Below, piece by piece: positions 37,316-47,699 of a stretch of 64,000 nt of DNA. The stretch is taken from positions 24,863,155-24,927,154 of the forward strand of contig LS997567.1 in NCBI GenBank assembly GCA_000469685.2, written 5' to 3'. How positions within the stretch are numbered: the first letter of the stretch is position 1; each line of letters opens with the position of its first letter. Both the position numbers and the translations under genes were made by a program. This stretch comes from Haemonchus contortus (taxonomy: Eukaryota; Nematoda; Chromadorea; Rhabditida; Trichostrongylidae). Under the pieces are notes generated by a model. That model made no database searches and was not told the DNA's origin. It saw only the letters and a program-made list of their open reading frames with translations.

Positions 37316-37445
37316 TGTTAAAACCAAGTTGTTGAACTTGACGCCGGTGTGGAAGTAGAATCTCTACTTGGATTGAGGGTGGCAATTGTAGATTCACTTG
37401 TTGAAACAGCTGTCATTGTTGAACTTGTTGCAGTGCTGTTTTATT
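37316..37445 (-). CDS. Possible Ser/Thr-rich linker exon of the VWA-lectin gene
   Basis: One minus-strand frame reads about 38 residues rich in Ser and Thr (ATSSTMTAVSTSESTIATL near the start), a composition typical of mucin-like linkers before VWA domains in nematode CLEC proteins. The donor side is weak, and the upstream side abuts the Helitron terminus at 37452. The exon is inferred, and its boundaries are not fixed. Confidence 0.3.
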
Positions 37446-37451
37446 TAAATA

Positions 37452-38680
37452 CCAGTGGGGCCGCCCGGCTAACGCCAGGCTCCCCTCCTTCTTATGGGCT
37501 CGCCCGGCTACGCCGGGCGCTCCTCCTTTCTGTGAGAAAATTGCTATGCGTAAATAAGACTTCGGATTCTTTTTTTTCACTGAAAGCTCTACACCCTCAT
37601 ATCAGCTCCGAATTGGGAGCGATTTTTTCTGCGAGCCATCTTCGCTGTGTCCGAATAGAACATCGTATAATATCAAACAGACGATTATTCAGAGAACGAA
37701 AAGTATTCAGAGACACATCGCGGCCGAGACTACCATGTTAGATACTATCAATGCTCATCATCAGCTATGAATTTGTGGCCCAAAACTGCTATCGCGCGCG
37801 TCCCGCTCCCTGTGCAGTCCGGTCCCGCCGCCCGCCATATGTGTTCACAGCCGACGCCGGGCTCTCATCATGTTGGGGCAAAGGAACTTCGCCCGAAAGA
37901 TTCCGGTTTAATGAAATTCTTCTTCTTTTTTTCTAGGTTATTTCGCTGTTTCTCTAAAGGAGAGTATGAACTATCAAATGGCTTCAGAGATTACCTCTCT
38001 TTATCTACGGATACATCATCACATGTGAACCCAACATTATTGGCGGTTGGATAAGTCTTGCCAAGAATGGTATCGAAGCAAAGAGAAACCGTGATCTTTC
38101 ACTTAATCGGAAACTCTGCTGGGTAGCGGTCGTAATCTAGTAGCAAGCAGTGAACCAAATTAATCTTTTTATTATCACACAACTTACCGATCTCGTCGAA
38201 TGAAACTTATCGAAAAGTCAAAGCTAGATCGTAAATAACAAAGGAGGAGGTAGGAGGTAATTGGTGGAAGGACCTTCTACTAAGGCCTCTTCTACTGTCA
38301 GTGTTCCCATCCTGCCTCCTCCTATTGATTTTGCTCTCCAAGTCAACAGGATCGGGAGTCATGGATTTCCACTCATTTATTTCCCGGAAACCCCGTCCCT
38401 TGGAGGAGGGTTCCGGCTCTACTACTCACCATAATCGTTCCCTTACTGCCGCCTGCCTCCTACAAAGTTTAAAAGCCCTAGAGCCAAACTGAAAATTTTG
38501 GCGCAGACCTCACCTTCTATGAGCGGGGTCCGATAAATGTTCCGATCTAGCCGCCTGTACTCCTGCCAAGCTTGAATGCTCTAGGGCAAACTGACTATTT
38601 GGGCGCAACCCCCCCCCCCCCCCCTGTGCAGGAGTCCGGTAATGCCACTAACAAAAGGTGTTCCCATCCTGCCTTCGAAC
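37452..38680 (-). mobile_element. Helitron-like element H5 (type B), 5' end not found
   Basis: On the minus strand the 3' end has two GC hairpins (about 37465-37520) and terminates in CTGG at 37455-37452 followed by T. It matches the 3' region of 4634-6915. Decayed GC-box minisatellite units lie at 38300-38680, including an 18-base poly-C run near 38609-38627. No TCCTAC start was found. Confidence 0.65.
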
Positions 38681-39053
38681 TTAGCCAGAGAGAAGACGCT
38701 ATGCCAGTAAAGCTAACAAATAAAAGAGCTTGACTATCAACGGTATTAAGACCGGAGCAAGTGATGTTTCTCTTTTCAAAAACGCTGGAGGGGAGAGGGC
38801 AATATTGATGAAGGAGAGCTCAACAGAAACACAACCAAGTAGCTAATATAAGGTGTTGTTTACGCTCATGCGCTAAATAAATTCAAAAGAAAGCGACGGG
38901 TCACCCGATCGGTTCCGCTCCTCCGTAGGGTAGAAGGGAGTTTCACTGCGTTTTTTAGACTGGTGTGAGAAGGGTAGGCAATGAAGAAGAAAAAATGCGT
39001 GTGATAGCCAATAGACAAACATAGTATCATGCCAGCATCGATCAAGCAACCGT
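38681..39053. other. Spacer before BEL element
   Basis: No gene recognised. The last five bases (39049-39053, ACCGT) are the left copy of the BEL target duplication. Confidence 0.5.
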
Positions 39054-39403
39054 TGTGGTATCGTATACTTGAGATATAGGATCAGGTGAGGCGTGTGGAG
39101 CAGATGAATCGAATGAGGCGAATGAATCTTTATCCATACTGCAGAGATCTTATATAGATGTCGATATCATTGTCTTCAGTATGGTGGTATCGGTGGTTCT
39201 CTTGACACGTATAGGTGGTTGGCTTTCCGCGTAAAACAGTTCTCTTCATCCCATGCCACTTGTTTCCACATGTCACAAGACAAGAATCTTCAGAATAGAA
39301 ATAATAAACTAAATAAACAACAAAGAATACTCTAACACAAACAAAGTAAATAAAGGAATGCTCTACATTTAATATGCTCTATGCTTTAGTCACGTCTGTG
39401 ACA
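39054..39403 (-). repeat. BEL 3' LTR
   Basis: The minus strand begins TGTCACAGACG and ends GATACCACA. It is 350 bp, the same length as the other LTR. Confidence 0.96.
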
Positions 39404-42400
39404 CTCCCCCTGACCTTGGTATTTGCTGGTCAGGTAGTGTTGGCCACGTTTTACTCGGTTGAGTAGTTAGGTGATGAATGTTAGCCTGGATTTGATGATT
39501 GCTTTCCGTGTGGTTGTTTCTTCTTTTTCGATTCGGATACTGCTTATTTGATGACTGAGGTTCTGCTTGACGTGTCTCGTCCGTCGCCATTGCATTTTGC
39601 TGCAGTTTCTTCCCTTTATCTGGTAATTCCAAAGGTATAAGTTGGTTTATTGGACGTCGAAGTGTCCTGTAGTTGCAGCGAACCTCCACCTCTCTTACTG
39701 CTCCATCACTGCTTGGAATTAATTTGGAGATACGTGCTAGCTTCCATGTACTTCTCTTTTGGTGTGGTTCACTGAGAAGGACTATTGTTCCTTTACTAAC
39801 ATCCTTAATGCTTCCTCGTTTTTCGTTGATATTTCTTCGATGTTTTTCCCGGAGAGCTGTCAGGTATTGGTTTCTCCATATTTCCCAGAAGCGCTCGGTT
39901 ACTGCGCAAGATGACCGCAATGCTTTTTGTGCTTGTAGACTTGTTTCTAAGCGTATTTTTTCGGCCGCAGGTAAGTACGGCGGGTCTATGCAGTCATTTT
40001 CTGAATCATCATATGGAAGTGTGACATTCATCTTGTTCTGTATGAAGTCGATAGGTCGTAGAGGTGTAATGCTGTCATTGAGGTCACTTTCTTGGTATGT
40101 TAGAGGTCTACTATTGAGGCATCCTTCAATCTCGACCAAGGAGGTACATAGTTGCTCTAGTGTTAGTATGCGCTTTCCCGTCGCCTTTATCAGGGCTTCT
40201 TTCACTGACTTAATAAGGCGTTCATAAAAGCCGCCTTTCCACGGTGAGTACGGTGTTATATGCTTCCATTCAATCATCTGGTTGCTCATGTTGCGGGATA
40301 GTTCGTCATTCTCAATACCTGCTCCAAGTTCGTTCAAAATCTGACTCCCCAAAATAAATGTTGGTGCATTATCACAAGTTACTGAGTGAGGTCTACCTCG
40401 ACGAGCTACGAATCGACGAAAGGCGTTGAGAAACTTTTCTGTAGTTCCATCTGTTACAACTTCCAGATGTATAAGGCGTGTAACGCAGCATGTAAATATG
40501 CACCCATACACTTCAGTGCGACTTCCTGTTTCCACGGAAACTGTGATCGGGCCGAAGTAATCTAATCCTATATTTTTGAACGGCCATGACCTTGTTACTC
40601 GTTTTTCCGGTAGATCTGTCATTTCCGGATATTTGTAGGGTAGATTGTTCAGCTTCTGACAAGGTACACATGAGCGTATGCACCTTTTCACTTGTTCCCG
40701 AAGTCTCGGTATCCAGTACTGTTGTCGTACTTCTACCATAGTGTGCCCGGTATTCTTATGGTACCTCCCGTGCGCTTCCAGCACTATGAGGCGAGCCAAC
40801 TCTGTGTTGGGCACGATCAGGATGGGATTCCTTGCCATGCTTGCTAAGTCCGACTTATTAAGTCGACCATATGCTCTCTGCAAGTGCTCCTGGTCTTCCT
40901 TTATGTTGAGAGTCTTGAGTAGTTCCTTTTTATAGTTTGAGCGTAGGTGTGCTGCTTGATGGTTTCTTATAAGTACGACATGGGCATCTTTGATTTCTGA
41001 AGCTGTTAAGCACCGTCTTCCATTGGGATCATTGTTTCCAGGTAGGATACGGTGTAGTTTGCTTCGGGTTGGTTCTCGTATTCGAGAACTAATACCCTTC
41101 AGAAACCGAATAACGTAGGCCAGGATCCTTAGAACTTGCGATTTACTATTGTATCTGGATAAGTCAAGAATATCCACAATATGAACCTCATCTATTTTTG
41201 TGGCATTTATTTGTACGGAAGGTGTGAGGCTTTTTTCTTCATCCTCTATAAGGTCTTCTTCTTCATCCCTTTCTTGTTCTGAATCATCTGGGAGACAGAA
41301 TAAGGTAGATGTATCTCTATCTCTCAAGATGCTTTGTGGATATCCGCTCCACCAACTATGTGATGGGAACTCCTGAGCAGACGTTCCTCGTGTTCCAATA
41401 TCCGCTGGATTCCACTTTGTGTCAATGTAGCCGAACTTTGCTTCAACTCCCGCTCGAGAAAGAGCCTGTATAATCTGTCGAACTTCTTTTGTTCGATTCT
41501 TGACGTATGGTCCTGTTTTCTCTCGGTTCGGGTTGCTCCGGAGCCAATTCAACGCTATCTCCGAATCCGTGAGGAACACAATCTTTGAAATGTTCAGTGA
41601 GGATTTGATGCTCAGAAACACGTTGAGTGTTAGGCGTGCGCCGATTGCTATGGCGTTTAATTCCATTTTAGGGATTGTGGTTGGGTGCTTCATGTCTGAC
41701 ACCTTTGATTTTGCCATAAGAAAACACGAAGTTTTCTCCGTAGTTAGATAGGTGCATGCTGTCATTGCAATCGCGCTGGCATCAGAATATGTGACCAATG
41801 TATACGATCCCATGCCATCCTGAGTAACCCTCCGTGGCAACTCCTTGCGGAACTCGGATATGTCTTGCACGATGCAATTCCATTGTTCTTTATGCTTTTC
41901 GCTTAGTGGTTGGTCCCAGTCATAGTGGTGTTTCCATAGAAATTGTTGAAAATGCTTCGCTTTGACCAAAAGTGGGATGAACCAACCAAACGGATCGTAC
42001 ACGGACGCAATCTGCTGGGCAATCGTGCGTTTGCTAACGACTTCTTCACGTTGTAAATTTACGCACAACGAGAATTTATCTGTGGCTGAGCTCCATGGTA
42101 TCCCAAGTACTTTGGGTGCGGTATTTGAAGATCGATCAGGAGCTGATATGGCTCTCATGATGTCGAGGTTGTTGCTTAGAAATGCTCGTAAGTTCATTTT
42201 GAGGTCATTGAAAATCGACTTCAAACATCTGTATTTGCGTATGCCTTCCTTTGCTGTGTCTGCACTAATGATTAGATTATCCACATAGAGGTTGGATGCG
42301 ATTTCTGCTGCAAGTGCTTTGTCCTTCACGTAGTTATCCAGATGGAAATGGATCGTTGCACTCAAGAGGAATGGTGAAGCATTAATACCGAAGGTTACCC

Positions 42401-44780
42401 TCCTGAATCTATAGACGGCTAAATTGTCTTCCGTCAACGGCTTCATTACGTCCTTGATCCATAAGCATCTAGTGAAATCTCTGTCATCTTCATGGAGATG
42501 CACTTGAAGAAAGGCCTTTTCAACGTCTGATAATAGGACGAACTTCCCAGTTCGAAAGCGTAGAAGCATGCCATATAGTTTGGGAAGTATGGTAGGCCCT
42601 TGATGCACCACGTCATTGAGTGAAGGACAGTTTTTATAGTGTGCTGACGCATCAAAAACAACTCTGAATTTGGTAGTACCCTTCTGTGGAGTGATAACGG
42701 GCTGATGAGGGAGATAGTGTTTCGGTTTCCCAGTGCTATCCTTCGTTTCGTCTACTTCCTCTAGGATTCCTTTGCTCAACTGATCTTGAAATACTTCGTG
42801 ATACTGTTTGAGAATGTTGGGTTCTTCTTCATATTTGCGCAATATGCTCTTCAAACGACGTAATACCAGAGCTCTGTTATCTGGTAGATGATCGTGTCGC
42901 TCTTTAAATGGAAGCCGAACAACATAGCCGATATCACGTTTTTCGATAGTGCTCTTGAATTTCTCCAGTACTTGCTCATTGACGCGAGCCTTTTCTTCTT
43001 TCTCTGGGCCACTGTACTCCTGCTCTAACGCTTGAGTATGCACATTCCAGTGAGTTTCCCAGAGGTCGCTTCCATTCTCTAATTCTACTGTATGCACAGT
43101 TGAATTTAAATGTTGCTCAGTGTTCGTACTATTGAGGCGTTCGCCAGAAACCATGTACCCTAGCCGTGTGGGTACAAGTATTAGCCCTGATGGCATCGTG
43201 AAGTGTGGTGCTCCGAACTTTATGAAGTTCCAAAGCTGGTCACATCCGATCAGGATCTGAGGGGGATGGAGGACTCCATGATCTGGAATGCTCAACTTTA
43301 TATGCTTCTTCTGTATGAACAACAGATCCTCTTTTTGGAGTTTCCCTCCTGTGAAGTTTCTTGTTAGGTTATTATGCGTAAAGAGCCGCAGTTTATGCTG
43401 TTCTCCCTCAGCATCCCATATCTTTAAGCACGTATCGGTGCATTGAATTTCCTTTGCGGCTACTGCGCCGAAAGTCCTGAGTTTCATGGTGACTTCGCCA
43501 TGACTTGCCAATTGGAGCTCATCGGCTAACTTGGCATCGATAAAACTACGATCGGCACCCGTATCCAGTAGAACCTGAAGCGTGACGAGTTTTTGTGTTC
43601 TTGGGTTTACGGTGCGTAGAGTTCCAGTCAAAAGGAATATCTCGCTATGACTTCCTTTTCTCGATGTGTCTTCAACCCTCATAACTGTGAGGTCAGAAGT
43701 TTGATCGTTTTCATCCTGTGTGTCACTTCCTTCACAGAGTGCAAAATTTTGCCGAGCTTGCGCTGGCTTCGGTTTCAACTCTTTTTTCCGGTCTGTATTC
43801 GACACCGGTGCGGAGGAGGTAGGAGCGTTAGCTTTGAAACATGTCGAAGTGTGATGTTTTTTCCCACACTGCATGCATCCTTTGCTTTTGCATTCGACAA
43901 ATTTATGCATTTTTGAGCCACAACCAATGCAACGGTTGGTCTTCTTCAAATGCTCTAAACGTGCTTTTGGAGAAGCTACTTTGGTGCAGTCTGTCGACCA
44001 ATGCTCCCTACTATCACAATAGAAACAAAATGGACTTCGAATTTTCTCTTGGGGTTGCGGTTTTACTGCCTCTTGTTTCGGCATCTCCGTATTCCCAAAC
44101 TTTTTTGGCATCTGCCTTTCAATCTCCTCCTCCTGTTTTATGACTCGATCGAGAGTGGTCATGAGTTTGTTCAGTGTCCAACTCTCTTTTGAAACTAGTG
44201 AAACCTTCTCTTTGAGGGTATTTCTTTGAATAGTCTCTGTAAATTTCGAAAGAATCTTCGATAGAAGCCACGGACTATCAAGCGATTCCCCTTTGCTCAC
44301 AAGCTGAGCTGTGATAGCAGATAGTTGGTCGTGAAGTTTGCGTTGATCTTTCAACCGTGTGCTCTTGGAGCTCCATTGTTCTAATTGACGATGTAAGCTC
44401 GTAATTATTTTTTGGTCGTCCCCATATCTTTCTTTTAGATGGGCTACTGCTAAATTGTAGTTGGTTGCGGTTACTTGGAATCTGGCAATCGATTCCCTCG
44501 CTTCGCCCTTCAATGCTCTCAGAAGATAATTAAACTTCTGAAGATCCGACAGTTGAAGGGAATGCACAGATGTGTTGAACAATTCCCAAAAGCTTTCCCA
44601 TTCCCAGCTTCTTCCGCTGAACACTGGCAGTGGTATTCTTGGAAGTTCCACCGAAGCTGGTGATTTGCTGTAGTTGGGTTGATTCACTGCTCCAAGGACT
44701 GATCCGCTGCTCCCTGTTCCCCTTTCTAGACAACTGTGAGATGCTAAGTGATCTCCAATTACTTCGAGCTTTACAAGCAA
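39390..44780 (-). CDS. BEL/Pao Gag-Pol polyprotein
   Basis: The frame is open for 1,796 codons. In order: a gag-like N-part with PVFSGRSWEWESFWELF (about residue 55); three Cys/His knuckles (about 250-312: CFYCDSREHWSTDC, CIGCGSKMHKFVEC, CMQCGKKHHTSTC); aspartic protease LLDTGADRSFID (about 405); RT with FRVVFDASA and LYVDNLIIS (about 830); RNase H start TYSDASA (about 997); integrase zinc region CIRSCVPCQKL (about 1368); core IGLDYFGPI, VTCDNAPTF and FYERLIKSVKEAL (about 1407, 1467 and 1519); and a C-terminal DUF5641-like part (LLSEPHQKRSTWKLARI). It makes the virus-like core proteins and enzymes for retrotransposition. YVDN replaces YVDD, a variant I recall from other nematode Pao elements. 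The upstream limit of this frame is not a true start. Confidence 0.96.
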   Translation of the reverse strand: MLVKLEVIGDHLASHSCLERGTGSSGSVLGAVNQPNYSKSPASVELPRIPLPVFSGRSWEWESFWELFNTSVHSLQLSDLQKFNYLLRALKGEARESIARFQVTATNYNLAVAHLKERYGDDQKIITSLHRQLEQWSSKSTRLKDQRKLHDQLSAITAQLVSKGESLDSPWLLSKILSKFTETIQRNTLKEKVSLVSKESWTLNKLMTTLDRVIKQEEEIERQMPKKFGNTEMPKQEAVKPQPQEKIRSPFCFYCDSREHWSTDCTKVASPKARLEHLKKTNRCIGCGSKMHKFVECKSKGCMQCGKKHHTSTCFKANAPTSSAPVSNTDRKKELKPKPAQARQNFALCEGSDTQDENDQTSDLTVMRVEDTSRKGSHSEIFLLTGTLRTVNPRTQKLVTLQVLLDTGADRSFIDAKLADELQLASHGEVTMKLRTFGAVAAKEIQCTDTCLKIWDAEGEQHKLRLFTHNNLTRNFTGGKLQKEDLLFIQKKHIKLSIPDHGVLHPPQILIGCDQLWNFIKFGAPHFTMPSGLILVPTRLGYMVSGERLNSTNTEQHLNSTVHTVELENGSDLWETHWNVHTQALEQEYSGPEKEEKARVNEQVLEKFKSTIEKRDIGYVVRLPFKERHDHLPDNRALVLRRLKSILRKYEEEPNILKQYHEVFQDQLSKGILEEVDETKDSTGKPKHYLPHQPVITPQKGTTKFRVVFDASAHYKNCPSLNDVVHQGPTILPKLYGMLLRFRTGKFVLLSDVEKAFLQVHLHEDDRDFTRCLWIKDVMKPLTEDNLAVYRFRRVTFGINASPFLLSATIHFHLDNYVKDKALAAEIASNLYVDNLIISADTAKEGIRKYRCLKSIFNDLKMNLRAFLSNNLDIMRAISAPDRSSNTAPKVLGIPWSSATDKFSLCVNLQREEVVSKRTIAQQIASVYDPFGWFIPLLVKAKHFQQFLWKHHYDWDQPLSEKHKEQWNCIVQDISEFRKELPRRVTQDGMGSYTLVTYSDASAIAMTACTYLTTEKTSCFLMAKSKVSDMKHPTTIPKMELNAIAIGARLTLNVFLSIKSSLNISKIVFLTDSEIALNWLRSNPNREKTGPYVKNRTKEVRQIIQALSRAGVEAKFGYIDTKWNPADIGTRGTSAQEFPSHSWWSGYPQSILRDRDTSTLFCLPDDSEQERDEEEDLIEDEEKSLTPSVQINATKIDEVHIVDILDLSRYNSKSQVLRILAYVIRFLKGISSRIREPTRSKLHRILPGNNDPNGRRCLTASEIKDAHVVLIRNHQAAHLRSNYKKELLKTLNIKEDQEHLQRAYGRLNKSDLASMARNPILIVPNTELARLIVLEAHGRYHKNTGHTMVEVRQQYWIPRLREQVKRCIRSCVPCQKLNNLPYKYPEMTDLPEKRVTRSWPFKNIGLDYFGPITVSVETGSRTEVYGCIFTCCVTRLIHLEVVTDGTTEKFLNAFRRFVARRGRPHSVTCDNAPTFILGSQILNELGAGIENDELSRNMSNQMIEWKHITPYSPWKGGFYERLIKSVKEALIKATGKRILTLEQLCTSLVEIEGCLNSRPLTYQESDLNDSITPLRPIDFIQNKMNVTLPYDDSENDCIDPPYLPAAEKIRLETSLQAQKALRSSCAVTERFWEIWRNQYLTALREKHRRNINEKRGSIKDVSKGTIVLLSEPHQKRSTWKLARISKLIPSSDGAVREVEVRCNYRTLRRPINQLIPLELPDKGKKLQQNAMATDETRQAEPQSSNKQYPNRKRRNNHTESNHQIQANIHHLTTQPSKTWPTLPDQQIPRSGGVSQT

Positions 44781-45088
44781 GCTTGTAGCTCTTGAGATTG
44801 TTTCTTCTGCGTTGTTGATGTATTCAGAGATTTTGCTTTCTTCATCATCGTTTAGAGGATCTTTTAAATTATCAACTGCATCAGTTAAGGCAAAAAGAGC
44901 ATTTTCGAATGTTGCTTGACTTCTATCTTAGCAGTTTGAACTTCACTTAAACTAACTTCATATGCTTTCTGCTCTTCCAAGTTTACTGCATCTGCCCAAG
45001 CTGAATGCTTGTCTATGCACTGGCACAATGCTTTAGAATGCCTGGTTAACACTGCTTTCCTCGTTCTTAGAGATGTTGTCATTAGTGC
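44781..45088 (-). CDS. BEL gag N-terminus, in a different frame
   Basis: A methionine at about 45082 starts MTTSLRTRKAVLTRHSKAL and runs to about 44900. There the frame ends, and the sequence ALFALTDAVDNLKDP continues in the frame of the main polyprotein. A one-base difference near 44905 would explain the break: either a true inactivating frameshift, programmed frameshifting or a sequence error. The alpha-helical character fits a Pao gag N-terminus. Confidence 0.6.
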
Positions 45089-45415
45089 GTATATATTCTT
45101 TCTGCAAAGTGCAATAAAATGCACAACGAGGAAAATGCTTCAAATTGAATGCTTCTAGAAACTAGGCAGAAAGCAAAAAGAAAACTCGGAAGAAACTCGT
45201 TCGTTACTTGAGCTACTTTAATGCTTTCTTATGCTACAACTATTGAAAGGAGTTAGTTTTCGTGAAGTCGCACCTGCTTTCCTGATGCTCCTCGTTTCGT
45301 TCAGTCCAGTTGATGCTTCTTTCCTGGTGAGGATGCTTTTCTTCAGTCTCGACCAAGTCCAGTTGATGCTTCTCCTCTTCTTCAGCTCTTGATCGAATTT
45401 GGCCGATGCACCACT

Positions 45416-45765
45416 TGTGGTATCGTATACTTGAGATATAGGATCAGGTGAAGCGTGTGGAGCAGATGAATCGAATGAGGCGAATGAATCTTTATCCATA
45501 CTGCAGAGATCTTATATAGATGTCGATATCATTGTCTTCAGTATGGTGGTATCGGTGGTTGTCTTGACACGTATAGGTGGTCGGCCTTCCACGTAAAACA
45601 GTTCTCTTCATCCCATGCCACTTGTTTCCACATGTCACAAGACAAGAATCTTCAGAATAGAAATAATAAACTAAATAAACAACAAAGAATACTCTAACAC
45701 AAACAAAGTAAATAAAGGAATGCTCTACATTTAATATGCTCTATGCTTTAGTCACGTCTGTGACA
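45416..45765 (-). repeat. BEL 5' LTR
   Basis: This LTR pairs with the one at 39054-39403. Base differences seen are near the positions corresponding to 39093, 39206 and 39223-39235. Confidence 0.96.
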
Positions 45766-45770
45766 ACCGT

Positions 45771-45920
45771 GTCTAAGTACTGCCAGTACAGTACAATAGA
45801 AATCATAGTTTGAAATACTCACTTCACTCCATATTACTAACTTCACTTCGCAGTGCTCTATTTCTCTATTAACATACCCACAAAGTGACTGCTTTAGATT
45901 TAAGAAGGATAACTTTTCTA
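45771..45920. other. Short spacer with a Helitron-like 5' end remnant
   Basis: Bases 45884-45909 on the minus strand read TCCTTCTTAAATCTAAAGCA, similar to the Helitron-like start at 47301. TA at 45919-45920 is the mariner target. Confidence 0.4.
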
Positions 45921-47193
45921 CAGGGTGCGCCGAAATTACTTGCTCAAATATCCACCGCTGTAAAATCGGTTAAACGATAGATTGAGGACTAACTTTTCTA
46001 CAACACTTTGTTTATATTGAGCCATTACACATACTCAACTCAAATCTCGAAACTTCCTCCACAGGCTCGGGCACGGCCCTTAGACGTAAGGGGAAGGAGT
46101 CCACTGTGGCGCGAAGGTACTCCGAAGTTATTTCTTCCCATGCTCTGAGCAGGTCCCTCTTCAATGAATCAATTGAGTGGTGTTGCTTAGAGCAGACCTT
46201 GCTCTCCAATCGCGACTATACGGAATAATCCATTGGATCCAGATCAAGGCTATTAGAGGACCATTCCTGAGCGTTGATAAATCCCGGGAGAGTGTTTCGG
46301 CACCACCCTCGCGCTATGAGCCGGTGCTTAATCTTGCTGGAACACGAACGTTCTACAGCGGAAGTGATATTTTGTCCATGGAAGGAAGACGTTTTCAGCA
46401 CGCTCTTCAAATAGACTTCCGTCTCGATTTCAACATCGCTTCGATGAAAACCAGCGGGGACTTCGCTTCGTAGGTGATCGCTGTCCAAACCATGATTTTT
46501 CTGCATATTCAGAGCGTCCATGGATTCCTTGTTAGCCTCTTCAGCTATCGAGCAGAGCACTCGACCGATTTGACGGTTGAAGGTCGACTCCAACGTGAAC
46601 AGCTTCTTATTGGAGAAGACAATGTCTCGGTGACGCGAACCGTTGGAGGAGCATCTTGCACATCTGGATCCGGCTTTTCTTCATGGATGCAGTTAGAAGG
46701 TGCACCTTTCGGCACTGATAAGGTGTCAATCCCAGCTTCTCTTCAAACTGAACGGCGAGCGGAATTATGACTTATTCCCAGCTTTTTGGCAATCTTCCTC
46801 ATGAATCTCTTTGGATTGCGTCTCACAATATTACGTACAACTTTAACATTTTTAGTGGATGTTGCAGTTGTTTTGTTTCCCCTTCCTGGGTGGTCTTCTG
46901 TAGTATCGAGCTCCTCAAATCGTTTGATGGTGAAGTCCACAGCTCTTCTGCTGACTGATAGAACTTTTGTGATAGTTTTGGAACAGCGGCCCATCTGGTG
47001 TAACTGAATGATAGCTGGTCTGAGAGGATGAGGTCCAACCATTTTGGACGGAGTAAGAGCTGAGGATTAAAGCTTGTGCTAATGATCAAGGAAGAAGTGC
47101 TCAACATGTTCGCGGCTAATCGAGAGATCATCGCTGCACTAAATCAATAGGACGAACTCTGCAACTTCGAGCAAGTAATTATGGCGCACCCTG
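45921..47193 (-). mobile_element. Tc1/mariner-superfamily transposon, 1,273 bp
   Basis: The ends carry inverted CAGGGTGCGCC..AATTACTTGCTC repeats and are flanked by TA (45919-45920 and 47194-47195). The interior is a decayed transposase on the minus strand. Length and target site fit Tc1/mariner. Confidence 0.93.
46012..47131 (-). pseudogene. Tc1/mariner transposase, frame-broken
   Basis: The N-terminal frame (46743-47042) has a paired helix-turn-helix region: IIQLHQMGRCSKTITKVL, then a GRGNKTTAT hinge and a second helix set (RKIAKKLGISHNSARR). The C-terminal frame (46216-46593) ends with WCRNTLPGFI and SLDLDPMDYS, the block holding the last catalytic acid. Frames change between 46593 and 46743 and again near 46210, so no active enzyme is encoded. 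Confidence 0.88.
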
Positions 47194-47227
47194 TATATCA
47201 CGACCTTTATCATAATCACAAAGTAAC

Positions 47228-47301
47228 CCGGACGGACAGACCGACATACCGACATACCGACAAACCGACAAACCAAGTTACTGCTTTATATATAAGAAGG
47301 A
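47228..47301 (-). mobile_element. Helitron-like 5' end fragment
   Basis: The minus strand starts A|TCCTTCTTATATATAAAGCA at 47301, followed by a degenerate GACA/GACC tetranucleotide run, the same order as the other Helitron 5' ends. The element is cut off by the mariner insertion region. Confidence 0.5.
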
Positions 47302-47628
47302 TACTTGCAAACCCTTGCAAAAAAATATCACTTGAGTGATATGATGGTAACTTCGAGTTTTGATCCTGGACATTTTCGCCCGATTCGGTATTGTATGCAT
47401 TTTTGGGGCTATAATGGTGGAAAATTTTTGGAAAGCAGGTTTGGTTCAAATAGGTTTTTTTTGGGGTAACTCAAGAAATTCATCATCACATTCAATGAAC
47501 TAGTTATGATGTCTTGAGCTTTTTGAGATTCTCTGGTAACACTCACTCCAAAATCTCTTTTTATTCTCTGGAAAAGGTTCGCTTATTGGAAAAAATTAAT
47601 TCTATTGCATGATCTAGGTGGAACTCAC

Positions 47629-47668
47629 CAATCAAGCAGAGCGCGAATAGGACGAACCGTAACATCAT
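47629..47668 (-). CDS. Probable signal-peptide first exon
   Basis: ATG ATG at 47668 starts MMLRFVLFALCLIG, a short hydrophobic leader, and is followed directly by a GTGAGT donor (47628-47623). The exon ends in phase 1. Strand and position fit the first exon of the VWA-lectin gene, whose next recognised exon is 11 kb away behind a mariner, a BEL element and a Helitron. The link is an inference. It could instead start another gene. Confidence 0.5.
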
Positions 47669-47699
47669 TTCTGCCGTGTTATGCACTTTCACGACTTTC

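Larger units (their letters stand above)
39054..45765 (-). mobile_element. BEL/Pao LTR retrotransposon, nearly intact
   Basis: LTRs of 350 bp each lie at 39054-39403 and 45416-45765 and differ at about five positions by eye. They are flanked by perfect ACCGT target duplications (39049-39053 and 45766-45770). On the minus strand the 5' LTR ends ACCACA. Two bases later comes TGGTGCATCGGCC, complementary to the 3' end of tRNA-Gly. A purine tract AGGGGGAG precedes the 3' LTR. One long gag-pol frame fills the interior, making this a recent insertion. Confidence 0.97.

Noticed and set aside
39673..44663. Plus-strand frames opposite the BEL polyprotein
   Set aside because: They are antisense shadows of a well-supported minus-strand polyprotein.
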